Positions 1-10,495 of a DNA stretch of 64,000 nucleotides are shown piece by piece. Within the stretch, counting starts at the first letter, position 1, and every line of letters begins with the position of its first letter. The stretch is taken from assembly GCF_002860365.1 (NCBI RefSeq), contig NZ_NMWT01000013.1, positions 95,225-159,224 of the forward strand, given 5' to 3'. The DNA is from Bifidobacterium parmae. Its GTDB lineage: Bacteria; Actinomycetota; Actinomycetes; Actinomycetales; Bifidobacteriaceae. The notes under the pieces were generated by a model, which was given only the letters and a program-made list of their open reading frames with translations, was not told the origin of the DNA and ran no database searches. Position numbers and translations under genes: made by a program.

Positions 1-153
1 GGCCGAACGCACGTTGAAGTCCACCTTGTTCGCCAGATAGAAGCGGCGTTCGGTCTCCACCACGTAGGTGAACAGCTTGATGACGTCGCGGTATTCCTTG
101 TACAGCGCCAGTTCGGCGTCGGTTTCGTAGTTGTCGAGATCCTCGGCACTCAT
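1..153 (-). CDS. DUF2469 family protein (N-terminal part, runs off the window)
   Basis: The complement of the first 153 bases reads from an ATG as 51 codons without a stop and continues past the window edge. It starts MSAEDLDNYETDAELALYKE and contains the block VVETERRFYLANKVDFNVRS. This matches the small, highly conserved actinobacterial DUF2469 family, whose members begin in almost the same way. Its biochemical role is not established. In actinobacteria it usually lies among housekeeping genes. Only the N-terminal half is visible, so length and C-terminus cannot be judged. Confidence 0.85.
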   Translation of the reverse strand, partial: MSAEDLDNYETDAELALYKEYRDVIKLFTYVVETERRFYLANKVDFNVRSA

Positions 154-314
154 GTCTATCGCTTGTCCTTCGATGCTTGGGTCGTCCGGTCCGGCGCGGC
201 TCCATGCCGCACCGTCCCTCGCAAACCAACGGACCGCATCGCGGCAATCCCGTCGCCGATGCGGCCCGTCTCGTTCTGTCGTACTCTACCGGCTACCACT
301 GTAGCGGTAGCCCG

Positions 315-1400
315 TTATTTCTCCGATTCGCGTTTGCGCCCGCGGCCGAGCGTGCGCCACCACGCGTCCTTGGACGTCTTGCGTTCGCTCTGCCCGTACG
401 GCCAGTTGCTTTCCTCGTCCGGTTCGACGGCGTGCGCAGCCGTCGCCGGTTCCGTGTGCTTCGGCGGCAGTCCGAGCCGTGCGCGCGCCTCGTCGGGCGT
501 CATGTGGTGCGCGTCGTCGCGACTCGGCGCGTCCGCGGCGGCGGTGCGCCGCGCGTCCCGCCGATCCGCGGCGGCGTCCTGCGCCGCGCCGCCGGTGCGC
601 TGCTGGATGGCGATCGAGTGTTCGCGCGCGCTCAGCGCCTCCTTCACACCGGGATTCTCCTCGATGACGTGCATGCCGAACGCGTCGAGCGAGCGGATCG
701 GATCGTATTCGTCGACGAGCGTGTCCATGACGATGAGGTCCTGGTATTTGCCGCTGACCGGATCCCACAGCGCGTCGCGCGACGTGCCGGACGGCTCGAA
801 TCCGAGCGACTGGTAGACGGACACGGACCGCGAGTTCTGTTCGGGCACGGCCACCCAGATGCGGTGCATGCCGAGGCCGGCGGGTTCGGGGGCGAAACCG
901 TAGGTCATGACGCGCGGCATCGCGTCGCGCGAGTAGCCGCGGCCGCGGTAGTCCTTGCCGAGGATGACCTGGATGCGCGCGGACTTGGACCATCCGTCGA
1001 TGTCGATGAGGAAGATCATGCCGATGACGTTGCCGGTGGATGCGGCGTCGACCACGTGATCATCGTCATGATCGGCGTCGGTGAGCAGCGCCCATGCCAT
1101 CGTGCGACGGGATTCCGGATCCCCCACGCCGGATTCGCTGGGCGCGCGGCCTTCCGTCCAGGCGACGGAACGACGGACCCACGCGTGGACGACGGCGCGT
1201 TCGGCGGCCGCGTCCTTGCCGGTGATCTTGGTGGCGCCGCTGAAGGCCTCCAGCTCGTCGAGCTTGGGCAGATCCTCCACGGTGGCGGGACGCAGATGCA
1301 CCATTTCGCCGCGGATGGGCGGAATCACGATGCGCTCCGGCAGGTCTCGCCGCGGCTCGGCCACCGTTGCTTCCGTGTGCTCAGTCATTTCCTTGTCCAT
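315..1400 (-). CDS. GNAT-family N-acetyltransferase
   Basis: 361 aa. Residues about 27-225 form a GNAT acetyltransferase domain. The acetyl-CoA pyrophosphate-binding motif is GKDYRGRGYSRDA, followed by HRIWVAVPEQNSRSVSVYQSLGF, the usual beta5-alpha4 segment of the family (the block is described in pieces: HRIWVAV, then NSRSVSVYQSLGF). The last ~110 residues are a charged, low-complexity tail rich in Ala, Arg and Asp. The RimJ/RimL-like arrangement suggests transfer of an acetyl group to a protein N-terminus or a small amine, but the substrate cannot be told. Two starts are possible: the ATG at 1400, and a second four codons in at 1388, which is better spaced from the GAGGG upstream. It is a single gene, separated from the DUF2469 gene by 161 bases. 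Confidence 0.8.
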   Translation of the reverse strand: MDKEMTEHTEATVAEPRRDLPERIVIPPIRGEMVHLRPATVEDLPKLDELEAFSGATKITGKDAAAERAVVHAWVRRSVAWTEGRAPSESGVGDPESRRTMAWALLTDADHDDDHVVDAASTGNVIGMIFLIDIDGWSKSARIQVILGKDYRGRGYSRDAMPRVMTYGFAPEPAGLGMHRIWVAVPEQNSRSVSVYQSLGFEPSGTSRDALWDPVSGKYQDLIVMDTLVDEYDPIRSLDAFGMHVIEENPGVKEALSAREHSIAIQQRTGGAAQDAAADRRDARRTAAADAPSRDDAHHMTPDEARARLGLPPKHTEPATAAHAVEPDEESNWPYGQSERKTSKDAWWRTLGRGRKRESEK

Positions 1401-1579
1401 TCCCTCGCATTCGTTCGCCTGATCGGTATCGCCTCGTTGAAACCAATCATTGACGAAACTATCCTACTCGTCTGCATAAACCCTGAAAACCCCCTGACCG
1501 CTTTCCCGCTCCCGCCACCCGCTCCCGCCACTCGCTCCCGCCACCCGCTCCCCTCGTCAAACCCGGCAACCCCCATCCC

Positions 1580-1694
1580 GCTCCCGCCGGCGGGAGCTGT
1601 CGGCACAGCCGACTGAGGGTGGTCGGCCACCGCATCGGGGCCCGCAAACGCGGCTATCCACGCGATGCCCTTCTCCTCGCATGACAAAGGGGCC
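1580..1694. repeat. Direct repeat copy 1: REP-like element plus 70-bp tail
   Basis: The first ~46 bases are a REP-like double hairpin: CTCCCGCCGGCGGGAG, then GTCGGCacaGCCGAC, then TGAGGGTGGT. About 70 further bases follow. The whole 115-bp block recurs at 4223-4336 with one deletion and about three substitutions. The two copies bracket the segment containing the AbiEi/DUF559-like gene. Confidence 0.8.
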
Positions 1695-1753
1695 GAGCGC
1701 CCCCGCTCCCCTCGCCTTTCCTCCTCTCCCTCCCCGCTCCCCTCAACTTCCCC

Positions 1754-2000
1754 GCGAAACAATATGGTCACCACACCGCCACACCATTCCACCACCGCGA
1801 AACAAAACGGACACCACACCACCCGCTCATCTCGCCTGCCGTTCCCCGCGAAACAATATGGTCACCACACCACCTCACCATTCCACCACCGCGAAACACC
1901 GAAGGAACAACACATCCTCCCTGTTTCGCCAACCCGTTCCCGCGAAACAAAACGGACACCACACCACCCGCTCATCTCGCACCCGCGAAACACTGCGGAT
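1754..2000. repeat. 94-bp composite tandem array with GCGAAAC motifs
   Basis: GCGAAAC occurs at 1754, 1797, 1848, 1891, 1942 and 1985. The spacing alternates exactly 43 and 51 bases, so the period is 94 bp. The first two units carry GCGAAACAATATGGTCACC followed by GCGAAAC. A shared block ACACCACCCGCTCATCTCGC recurs in the 1797 and 1942 units. ORFs cross the region in several frames, but none has codon structure or conservation that I recognise. I treat it as non-coding. Confidence 0.75.
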
Positions 2001-2100
2001 ATCAGGTGCCGCTGTCGTTTCGCTGGGGCTGTACGGAACCGTATCGAACCATCCGGAACCGTTCAAGACCGTACGGGGCTGCCTCGGACCATCCGGCACC

Positions 2101-2187
2101 CATCCAAGACCGTCCGGGACTCCGGCACCCATCCAAGACGGTTCGGGACTCCGGAACCCATCCAAGACGGTTCGGAACCATATCGGA
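2101..2187. repeat. 29-bp tandem repeat, three copies
   Basis: Units start at 2101, 2130 and 2159, exactly 29 bp apart. Each begins CATCCAAGACSGTYCGG and ends with a CCGGCACC/CCGGAACC-type junction. A weaker fourth unit precedes them near 2070. This lies between the 94-bp array and the 3' end of the gene on the complementary strand. A second short direct repeat, CGTACGTCAACCCATGC, occurs at about 2333 and 2393. Confidence 0.7.
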
Positions 2188-2397
2188 CAGTCTCAGCGAA
2201 ACAAACCAGCCATCACACAGCTCGGACGCCTCCCCCGCAGCGACTGCGCACCAGCTTTGCATCGCCGGAGGGCTGCCACATGAGGTGTGCGATCGTCCGG
2301 ACCCGGCAATGCAGTCGCGGACCACGCGGCCCGTACGTCAACCCATGCGGGCACCCCGCGTCGGCAGGCCCAAGGACGCGTTCACCTCCGTCGTACG

Positions 2398-3351
2398 TCA
2401 ACCCATGCAGGGCACTCCGGCACCCAGCAGTTTGTTGCAAAGCGGATTGCATTGGACCACGTCATCGAATGTGAACCGGACAATCGCCGTCACCCCTGCT
2501 CGACGCAATGCGGCCTCACGTTCACGTTCCGCCAGTACCACGCCTTGGATGCTCCTCCGATTCGCCATGCCGGGATCCACATACTTCTGCGTACCGTCGA
2601 ATTCTCCGACGACGATCCGTCCATCGGCCAGCCGCCACACGAAATCCACGCGATACGATTTCCCCGTATCGGGATCGGTGAACGCGACCTGGATCTGTGG
2701 AATCATGAACCGCTGTTCGATCATCGTGGCCCGCGCCAATGATTCTCCGCCGTTCTCGCTCAACGGGTTCGCATACCGCAACAATTGGAATATGGGAGTG
2801 TAATCACGGCGCGTTCCACTGCATGCGGCCAGCACGTCGTCGACGGTCACGCCTTTCGCCAACGCCGAATCCATAATCGGCAAGACATCCCGGAAGCCAA
2901 GCAGCAGACCGCAATCGACCACGGTTCGCGCGCCGTCTGTCACGGGGATGCCATTGGCCGTCACGCATCGACGAGACGGCGAACGCAGCAGCTTCACCTG
3001 TCGCTTCTCGCCCATGACGGTGCCTTTCGTCGCAGTGAGGACGGTGACCGTACCGTCGTGAAGACTCCACTGATGCTCGAACCCGTGCGCCGCGGCCGCG
3101 GTGATGCCACCGAACCGCCACGAGTCATGCCGGACATGCATCGCACGCGCGAGATGCAGCGTCCGCTCGGGGGGATCCAACGATTGCCAGTACAACACAT
3201 CGGCATACATGTTGGGGGCGGCGCGATGCAGTTCCTTCGCGTGGACACGGCGCGCCAGAGCCTGCCGTTGCGCGGATGTGCTGCCGAATACGCATCGGCG
3301 CTCGGCTTGCGCGGTCTTGATCAGTGCCGCGACTTCCTTGTGTCGTCTCAT
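2398..3351 (-). CDS. AbiEi/DUF559-like protein with PD-(D/E)XK-type C-terminus
   Basis: 317 aa from the ATG at 3351. An upstream ATG at 3402 would add 17 residues but has no better context. The middle has the pattern of actinobacterial AbiEi-type antitoxin/DUF559 proteins: YADVLYWQSLDPPERTLHL, GITAAAAHGF and VTDGARTVVDCG. The last 100 residues have a Vsr/DUF559-like nuclease core, with YRVDFVW then VVGEFDGTQKY, giving the spaced D...E-x-D acidic residues. Known relatives are orphan or phage-defence-linked proteins of uncertain activity. No partner toxin gene is adjacent. The gene stands alone, flanked on both sides by tandem arrays and bracketed by ~115-bp direct repeats, so it looks like the cargo of a repeat-bounded segment. 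Family placement is by eye. Confidence 0.65.
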   Translation of the reverse strand: MRRHKEVAALIKTAQAERRCVFGSTSAQRQALARRVHAKELHRAAPNMYADVLYWQSLDPPERTLHLARAMHVRHDSWRFGGITAAAAHGFEHQWSLHDGTVTVLTATKGTVMGEKRQVKLLRSPSRRCVTANGIPVTDGARTVVDCGLLLGFRDVLPIMDSALAKGVTVDDVLAACSGTRRDYTPIFQLLRYANPLSENGGESLARATMIEQRFMIPQIQVAFTDPDTGKSYRVDFVWRLADGRIVVGEFDGTQKYVDPGMANRRSIQGVVLAEREREAALRRAGVTAIVRFTFDDVVQCNPLCNKLLGAGVPCMG

Positions 3352-3614
3352 GTTCCAACGGTAAATGCGGCTTGCCGAGCGGCGCCAACGATTCCGGGGC
3401 ATGTGGTCAGAGCCCCGAACCTCGGCGTGTCACGGTTCGGCGGCATCGCGTTTTCGTTGGAACGATGCGGATTCGCATACAAGACATACGGTCCGGTCAG
3501 GTATATCGTGCCATGTGGATAACCGGGTTCACGATGATTCCCGGGGACCATCCGGTCATCCACGGCACCGATCGCCGCGTCGCAGCAGTCCCCCGAAGTC
3601 CGAGCGAAGCGAAG

Positions 3615-3712
3615 CAGTTCCCGGAGGGGTGGGATACGAGACGAACCAGTTCCCTGAGAGGGTGGGACGCGAAACGAACCAGTTCCCGGAAAGGGCGGGA
3701 CGCGAAGCGAAA
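3615..3712. repeat. ~33-bp tandem repeat, three copies, and more GCGAAAC motifs
   Basis: CAGTTCCC recurs at 3615, 3647 and 3680. Each is followed by a purine-rich GAGRGGGTGGGACGCGA-like stretch. Between 3669 and 3812 the motif GCGAAAC, or its complement GTTTCGC, occurs at least four times, including the inverted pair TTTCGCGGAG near 3733 and GCGAAAC near 3754. This is the counterpart, on the other side of the nuclease-like gene, of the 1754-2000 array. The rest of 3352-4145 shows no credible gene. Confidence 0.65.
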
Positions 3713-4145
3713 CGGCAATGCGATAACCGGACCGTTTCGCGGAGCGACATCTCAGCGAAACAGCGTGTAGTCCCGGCTCCCGTTTCGTTTCGCTGGAGTG
3801 GCGCAGCGAAACAATCCGGGCGGACGATGACTGGCATGCTTCGCGGAGCGGCATCTCCGCGAAGCGATATGGACATAAGGCTCCCTCATCGAATCGCGGA
3901 TGACAGATCGACACAACCTCGACCCGTCTCTCCTCGCTCCCACCGGAGGGAGCGATGGTGGACCAGGAAAACGCGCCCAGCACCACACATCCCGAGCCCT
4001 CCGGCGGAATCCGTCGGGGACCGCCTACCACGTGATGACGTTCGACGGGTGCCCCGCTCCACGCCGACGGGGAATTTCCGGCGAAGCAGACCGAGAGGGA
4101 CCACATGGCATGCTCCTGCCGGCAAAACCTGACAAAGCCACACAC

Positions 4146-4187
4146 CTCCGCCGGCGGGAGCTGTCGGCGCGGCCGACTGAGGGTGGT
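4146..4187. repeat. REP-like element (A type)
   Basis: A slightly shortened copy: CTCCGCCGGCGGGAG, then CTGTCGGC, GCCGAC, TGAGGGTGGT. It lies 35 bp before the second ~115-bp direct repeat. Confidence 0.75.
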
Positions 4188-4222
4188 CCTCCCGCCGCCA
4201 ACCCCCGCAAGCCACACCCCTC

Positions 4223-4336
4223 GCTCCCGCCGGCGGGAGCTGTCGGCACAGCCGACTGAGGGTGGTCGGCCACCGCATCGGGGCCGCAGACGCGGCTATC
4301 CATGCGATGCCCTTCTCTTCGCATGACAAAGGGGCC
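4223..4336. repeat. Direct repeat copy 2: REP-like element plus 70-bp tail
   Basis: 114 bp, about 96% identical to 1580-1694 in the same orientation. The REP hairpins come first, followed by the tail ending in GCATGACAAAGGGGCC. After this copy the sequence continues into a hairpin with AGCGG/CCGCT arms and outer AAGGGG/CCCCTT (4328-4361). In the first copy this hairpin is absent. Confidence 0.8.
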
Positions 4337-4550
4337 TAGCGGTTTCCCGCTCGACCCCTTCAGCCCGGCCTACGGCGGGGAGCCCCCGCCTGATAAGCGG
4401 AGAAACTCCCCTACCTAGTGCATCGCATTGTGCCCGGCCGGCCCCGTAGGGGACTCCCCGAGCCCAGCGATCCAGCCAGCCAATCGAATCAACCGATCCG
4501 ACCGGCCGATCAACTGACCAAACGGTCAACCGACCGACCAACCAATCAAA
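4337..4550. other. Intergenic palindromic stretch downstream of gatB
   Basis: No gene. On the minus strand a nested hairpin can form from GGGGAG and CTCCCC arms around CCGC-TTATCAG-GCGG (about 4375-4412). Next to gatB there is a low-complexity CCGACC/CCAACC run (4478-4550). The hairpins could end gatCAB transcription, but no T-tract follows, so this is a weak inference. Confidence 0.35.
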
Positions 4551-6050
4551 TCAGCCCTTGATCTTGCCCATGACGATCTTGGTGACGGCCTTCGCGTCGG
4601 CCTGGCCGCGCGTCGCCCTCATCACGGCGCCGATGATCACGCCCATCGGCTTCATGTTGCCGCTCTTGAGCTTCTCGACGACGTCCGGGTTGGCTTCGAA
4701 CGCCGCGTCGACCGCCGCCTCGATGGCACCGGAGTCCTCGACGATCTTGTAGCCGTGCTTCTTGACGACCTCGTCCGGGGTGCCTTCACCGGCGAGCACG
4801 CCGGCGATGGTCTGCTTGGCGAGCTTGTCGTTGAGCTTGCCGTCGGCGATGAGCTTCTCGACCTCGGCCACGTCGGCCGGGGTGACGGGCAGCTCCTCAA
4901 GCGAGACGCCCTTCGCGTTGGCTTCGCGGGACAGCTCGCCCAGCCACCACTTGCGCGCGCCGCCGGCGGTCGCGCCGGCCTTGACGGTCTCCTCGATCAG
5001 GTCGAGGGCGTCGGCGTTGAGGATGTCGCGCAGCTGCAGGTCGGTCAGGCCCCATTCGGCCTTGAGACGGTTGCGGCGCTCGCGCGGCATCTCCGGCATC
5101 TGCGCCTCCATCTCGGCGATGTGCTCCTTGGTGATGTGGAGCATGACCAGATCCGGATCCGGGAAGTAGCGGTAGTCGTCCGCGTCGGACTTGAGACGGC
5201 CGCCGGCGGTGGTCTGCGTGGCCTCGTCCCAGTGGCGGGTCTCCTGCAGGATCTCCTTGCCTTCGTCGAGGCGCGCGGCCTGACGGCGGATCTCGTACTG
5301 GATGGTCTTCTCGATGCCGCGGAACGAGTTCACGTTCTTGGTCTCGGAACGGGTGCCGTACGGGGCGTCGGCGGACGGGCGCAGCGACACGTTCACGTCG
5401 GCGCGCATGTTGCCCTGCTCCATGCGGGCGTGGGAGATGCCCAGCGCGCGCACGATGTCGCGGATGGCGCGCATGTACGCGCCGGCGATCTCCGGAGCGC
5501 GGTCGCCCGCGCCCTCGATCGGCTTGGTCACGATCTCGATGAGCGGCACGCCGGCGCGGTTGTAGTCGACCAGCGAGTGGTCGGCGCCTTCGATGCGGCC
5601 GTCGGCGCCGCCCACGTGGGTGTTCTTGCCGGCGTCGTCCTCGATGTGGGCGCGCTCGATCGGCACGCGGAAGACGGTGCCGTCCTCCAGTTCGACGTCC
5701 AGGTAGCCGTTGCCGTTGGTCGGCTTGTCGTACTGGGAGATCTGGTAGTCGCGCGGCATGTCCGGGTAGAAGTAGTTCTTGCGGGCGAACTGGCTCCACT
5801 CGGCGATCTCGCAGTGCAGGGCGAGACCCAGCTTGATCGCGTAGTCGACGGCCGTCTTGTTGACGACCGGCAGCGAGCCGGGCAGGCCGAGGCTCACCGG
5901 GGTGAGCTGCGTGTTCGGCTCGCCGCCGAAGCTCACTTCGGCCGGGCAGAACAGCTTGGTCGTCGTGCACAGCTCGACGTGCGTCTCAAGGCCGAACACC
6001 ACATCGTACTTCTTGGTGGCATCGGCGTACTTCATCAGTTTTTCAGCCAT
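4551..6050 (-). CDS. gatB: Asp-tRNA(Asn)/Glu-tRNA(Gln) amidotransferase subunit B
   Basis: 499 aa, the normal length for GatB. The N-terminal cradle domain carries [19 protein letters not shown] and the signature [15 protein letters not shown]. The kinase-like phosphotransfer region is followed by the C-terminal helical GatB/YqeY tail, which binds tRNA. With GatA and GatC it converts misacylated Glu-tRNA(Gln) or Asp-tRNA(Asn) to Gln-tRNA or Asn-tRNA, activating the acyl group with ATP and using ammonia from GatA. The start ATG at 6050 follows an AAGGA motif (TTACAAGGACAACATC). It is last in the gatC-gatA-gatB operon, 31 bases after gatA. Confidence 0.97.
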   Translation of the reverse strand: MAEKLMKYADATKKYDVVFGLETHVELCTTTKLFCPAEVSFGGEPNTQLTPVSLGLPGSLPVVNKTAVDYAIKLGLALHCEIAEWSQFARKNYFYPDMPRDYQISQYDKPTNGNGYLDVELEDGTVFRVPIERAHIEDDAGKNTHVGGADGRIEGADHSLVDYNRAGVPLIEIVTKPIEGAGDRAPEIAGAYMRAIRDIVRALGISHARMEQGNMRADVNVSLRPSADAPYGTRSETKNVNSFRGIEKTIQYEIRRQAARLDEGKEILQETRHWDEATQTTAGGRLKSDADDYRYFPDPDLVMLHITKEHIAEMEAQMPEMPRERRNRLKAEWGLTDLQLRDILNADALDLIEETVKAGATAGGARKWWLGELSREANAKGVSLEELPVTPADVAEVEKLIADGKLNDKLAKQTIAGVLAGEGTPDEVVKKHGYKIVEDSGAIEAAVDAAFEANPDVVEKLKSGNMKPMGVIIGAVMRATRGQADAKAVTKIVMGKIKG

Positions 6051-6081
6051 GATGTTGTCCTTGTAATCCTTCCGATGTCAC

Positions 6082-7632
<1,551 letters not shown>

Positions 7633-7638
7633 ATCGGC

Positions 7639-7938
7639 TCACTCCTCGCTTCCCAGGATGCGCGGCGCGACGAACATGCCGGCCTCGGTCTTCGGGCCGC
7701 CGGCGAGCGCCTCGGCCTGCGTCAGCGGCGTGACCGGCACGTCCGGGCGCAGGTACGCCTCGAGCGGGACCGGGTTGGCGGTCGGTTCGACGTCGTCGGA
7801 GGCGACCTCCTGGACCTTGTTGATGGAATCGGCGATGACGTTCAGCTCGCCCTGCAGACGGGTGATCTCCTCATCGGTGAGCGCGATTCGGGCCAGATCG
7901 CCCAAATGCACGATTTCTTCGCGTGTGAATGTAGGCAT
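7639..7938 (-). CDS. gatC: Asp-tRNA(Asn)/Glu-tRNA(Gln) amidotransferase subunit C
   Basis: 99 aa, the usual GatC size. It begins [20 protein letters not shown], the conserved helical start of the family, and includes [15 protein letters not shown]. GatC wraps around the GatA-GatB interface and stabilises the complex. It is the first gene of the operon. The promoter must lie in 7939-7970 or just beyond the strong hairpin at 7971-8009. Confidence 0.95.
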   Translation of the reverse strand: MPTFTREEIVHLGDLARIALTDEEITRLQGELNVIADSINKVQEVASDDVEPTANPVPLEAYLRPDVPVTPLTQAEALAGGPKTEAGMFVAPRILGSEE

Positions 7939-7970
7939 GCGCCTAACTATACGAGCAATTTATGACACGC

Positions 7971-8009
7971 GGGGGCCCGGTGCCATGCGTTCGATGGCAC
8001 CGGGCCCCC
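7971..8009. terminator. GC-rich hairpin between gatC and the surface protein gene
   Basis: A perfect 16-bp stem (GGGGGCCCGGTGCCAT and its complement) around a 7-base loop. It lies 130 bases after the stop of the minus-strand surface protein gene and just upstream of gatC. It lacks a clear T-tract, so it may act as a terminator or only as an insulator. Confidence 0.5.
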
Positions 8010-8012
8010 ACT

Positions 8013-8075
8013 GTCGCCGGACGATCGCCGGACGATCGCTTGACCGTCGCCGGACGATCGCCGGACCGTCGGACG
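8013..8075. repeat. Short tandem motif CGCCGGACGATCG
   Basis: CGCCGGACGATCG and variants (TCGCCGGACCGTCG) are repeated four to five times between 8013 and 8075. Related pieces, such as TTCCGGCGC, occur at 8095-8140. The region is non-coding and lies downstream of the surface protein gene. Confidence 0.6.
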
Positions 8076-8138
8076 GCTATCGTCCGGTCATGTTCCGGCG
8101 CACCGTCGCGCTATCCGCGTTCCGGCGCGCCGTCGCGT

Positions 8139-10376
8139 TCAGCGACGCCTGCGCGAAACGGCGACCATGCCGCCGGCGACGGCGATCAGCGCGATCGCCG
8201 CGGCGGCGACCTGCAGGACGCTGGAGCCGGTGGCGGACAGCTTGTTCGCCGGCTTGGTGGCGGGCTTGGTCGCCTCCGGCTTGCTTTCCGGCTTGCCCGG
8301 CTGCTCCGGGGTGGTCTTCTTCACGCCGAACGTGCCGTCGGCGTTCTCGATCACCTCGTAGCCGTCGGCGAGGTAGCCGGCGTTCGGCTTGATGGTGAAC
8401 GTGCCGCCGCTGATGGAGAATCCGGCGTCGGCCGCGTCCGCCTTGGCGTCGGATTGGGCGATCGGGCCCTGCACGGTGCCGCCGTTGATGGCGATCGCGC
8501 CGGTGCCCCGGCTCTGGTCCTGGTAGATCGCGGTCTGCTCGCCGGTCGCGGTGATGGTGCCGCCGCTGACGGTGAGCGTGCCGGGCGCGCTGGTGGCCGA
8601 CTTGTCGACGCGGATGTTCCATACGATGCGCGCGTCGTCGTTCGTCGCGGTGAGCGTGCCGCCGGCGATCTCGGCGGTGCCGTAGTTGAGCACGGCCGCC
8701 GACGTGCCGGTGATGGTGCCGCCGTTGACGGTCAGCTTGCCGTATTCGTCGTTCTTGATGTACAGGCCGCCGGTGATGGTGCCGCCGTTGATGGTGAGTT
8801 CGGCGGTCTTCTCGTCCGGGTTGTCCTTGATGCCGTTGCGGAAGCCGTTGGCGATGACGCTGGAGAACTTGGACGGGGTGCCGTCGGCGAGCTTGGATTC
8901 GACGGTGACGCCGTCGTTGATGGTCATCGCGCCCATGTTCTGCAGCGTGTAGAACGAGTTGCCGCCGTTGTTCTTCGGGTCGGAGCCGGCCTCCTGGGAG
9001 CGGCGGAACGTGCCGCCGTCGAGCGTGGCGGTCGCGCCGATCGTGTTCTTGACCGCGGCCTTGCCGTGCGTCACGTTGTCGACGACGCCGGTCTTCTTGG
9101 CGCTGGAGTCGGTGACGGTGAGCGTGCCGTTGTTGACGATCGTGTCGGCGGTCTTGTTGGTGAGCGTGTAGCCGTTGAGGTCGATGGTGACGGTCTTGCC
9201 GGCGGGGATCGTCACGTCCTCGGCGACGTTCTGCAGCAGCGTGACCTTGGTGGCGCCCGCGGCGAGCGCGGCGGCGACGGACGCGTAGTTCTTGCCGTCC
9301 TGGTCGGCGACGAGGACGCTGCCGCCGTTGTACGGGTACTGCGTGTTCTCGCCGAACGTGTTGTCCTTGATGGTCGCGCCGCCCTGCGTCACGTAGTTGC
9401 CGAGCAGCACGCCGGCGAAGGAGTCGAGCGTGTTGCCGCTGACGGTCAGGCCGACGTTCGGGCCCTGGCTCGGCCACACGCTGTAGGAGACGGCCGCATA
9501 GCCTTCGATCGTGTTGCCGCTGACGGTGGTGTTCTTCGTGGCGGTGACGGCGATGCCGTACGTCCTCGACTTGTCGGCGGCGAGGCCGGTGGCGTTCGTC
9601 ACCGTGTTGCCGCTGATGGTGGTGTCGGTGATGCCGTAGGAGCCGGCCGCGGTGTTGCCGTTGCCGACGACGAACATCATCGATCCGGACGTGCCGGCGC
9701 CGGAGATCGGGCCGGCGGTGACGGTGTTGTTCTCGATCTTCGTTCCGCTGATCGGGTTCGTGCCGTTGCCGATGATGTTCACGCCGACGGCCGAGTTGTT
9801 GACGACCTGCCCGAGCTTGAACGTGTTGCCGCTGATGACGGTGCCGTTCGCGCCGCCCTCAAGCCACACGGAGCTGGGCTGCCAGTCCTTGTTCTGCGAG
9901 GCGCCGGTCGCCGGGTCGCCCGCGGCGATGACGAACGTGTTGCCGGTGATGGTCACGCCGGTCGCCTTGTTGCTGACGATCACGTTCTGCGCGTTCGTGC
10001 TGGTGGCCGGGTCGAGCGTGAACGTCACGCCCTTCACGGTCACGCCGGAGGCGTTGATGCGCAGGCTGCCGGTGAACACGGTGCCTTCCGCGGCCGTGAT
10101 GGTGATCTTCTTCCTGACGACCAGGCTGTCGGCGATGGTGCCGCTCAGCGTGACCGTGTCGCCATCGTTGGCGGCGTCGAGCTTCGCCTGCCAGCCGTCC
10201 ACCTGGTCGGCCAGCGGCACGGGCGTGTCCGCGAGCGTCGTGGACGCCGCCGGCGCCGGTGTGAGGGCCGCGTCGCCGTCGGCCGCCCATGCGGCGGGCG
10301 CGCCGATGCCCAGTGTCGCCGCGGCGGCGAGCACCGCGATGCCGATACGCCATGATCGCTTCGATTGCTTCATCAT
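8139..10376 (-). CDS. Sortase-anchored right-handed beta-helix surface protein
   Basis: 745 aa from the ATG at 10376, chosen because AGGAAG lies 10 bases upstream. A signal peptide covers residues 1-32 (KRSWRIGIAVLAAAA...AAWAADG). Residues ~55-330 are parallel beta-helix rungs of the type VSGNTIEGY, ISGNTVTNA and IKDNTFGEN. Residues ~400-650 are a second series with LTVNGGTITG, ITINGGTVQG-like strands. A Pro/Lys/Glu-rich wall-spanning stretch is followed by LSATG, a hydrophobic segment and RRRR at the C-terminus. This is the layout of a sortase substrate with a non-canonical LPXTG. Such proteins usually bind or process glycans or mucus, but no catalytic residues can be assigned. No sortase gene is next to it. 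Confidence 0.8.
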   Translation of the reverse strand: MMKQSKRSWRIGIAVLAAAATLGIGAPAAWAADGDAALTPAPAASTTLADTPVPLADQVDGWQAKLDAANDGDTVTLSGTIADSLVVRKKITITAAEGTVFTGSLRINASGVTVKGVTFTLDPATSTNAQNVIVSNKATGVTITGNTFVIAAGDPATGASQNKDWQPSSVWLEGGANGTVISGNTFKLGQVVNNSAVGVNIIGNGTNPISGTKIENNTVTAGPISGAGTSGSMMFVVGNGNTAAGSYGITDTTISGNTVTNATGLAADKSRTYGIAVTATKNTTVSGNTIEGYAAVSYSVWPSQGPNVGLTVSGNTLDSFAGVLLGNYVTQGGATIKDNTFGENTQYPYNGGSVLVADQDGKNYASVAAALAAGATKVTLLQNVAEDVTIPAGKTVTIDLNGYTLTNKTADTIVNNGTLTVTDSSAKKTGVVDNVTHGKAAVKNTIGATATLDGGTFRRSQEAGSDPKNNGGNSFYTLQNMGAMTINDGVTVESKLADGTPSKFSSVIANGFRNGIKDNPDEKTAELTINGGTITGGLYIKNDEYGKLTVNGGTITGTSAAVLNYGTAEIAGGTLTATNDDARIVWNIRVDKSATSAPGTLTVSGGTITATGEQTAIYQDQSRGTGAIAINGGTVQGPIAQSDAKADAADAGFSISGGTFTIKPNAGYLADGYEVIENADGTFGVKKTTPEQPGKPESKPEATKPATKPANKLSATGSSVLQVAAAAIALIAVAGGMVAVSRRRR

Positions 10377-10495
10377 GATTCTCGTTCTTCCTGCAGGAAC
10401 TCCTGCGTTCATCTCCTGACGGGAATCGTTGCAACCGTCAAAATCAACAACGTCGACTTCGCCGTCTCACGTTCCCCCACCACGCACTTTACCCG

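Noticed and set aside
1665-2474. Pro/Thr-rich ORFs of 200-270 codons over the 1.7-2.4 kb arrays
   Set aside because: They arise from stop-free repeat DNA, change frame character between units, and have no convincing start.
2398-3351. A transposase for the REP-like elements
   Set aside because: The gene has AbiEi/DUF559 features and no RAYT HUH motif or DDE pattern, so I do not call it a transposase.
7962-10355. A 797-codon plus-strand frame opposite the surface protein
   Set aside because: Low-complexity shadow. The opposite strand has a signal peptide, beta-helix rungs and a sorting signal.
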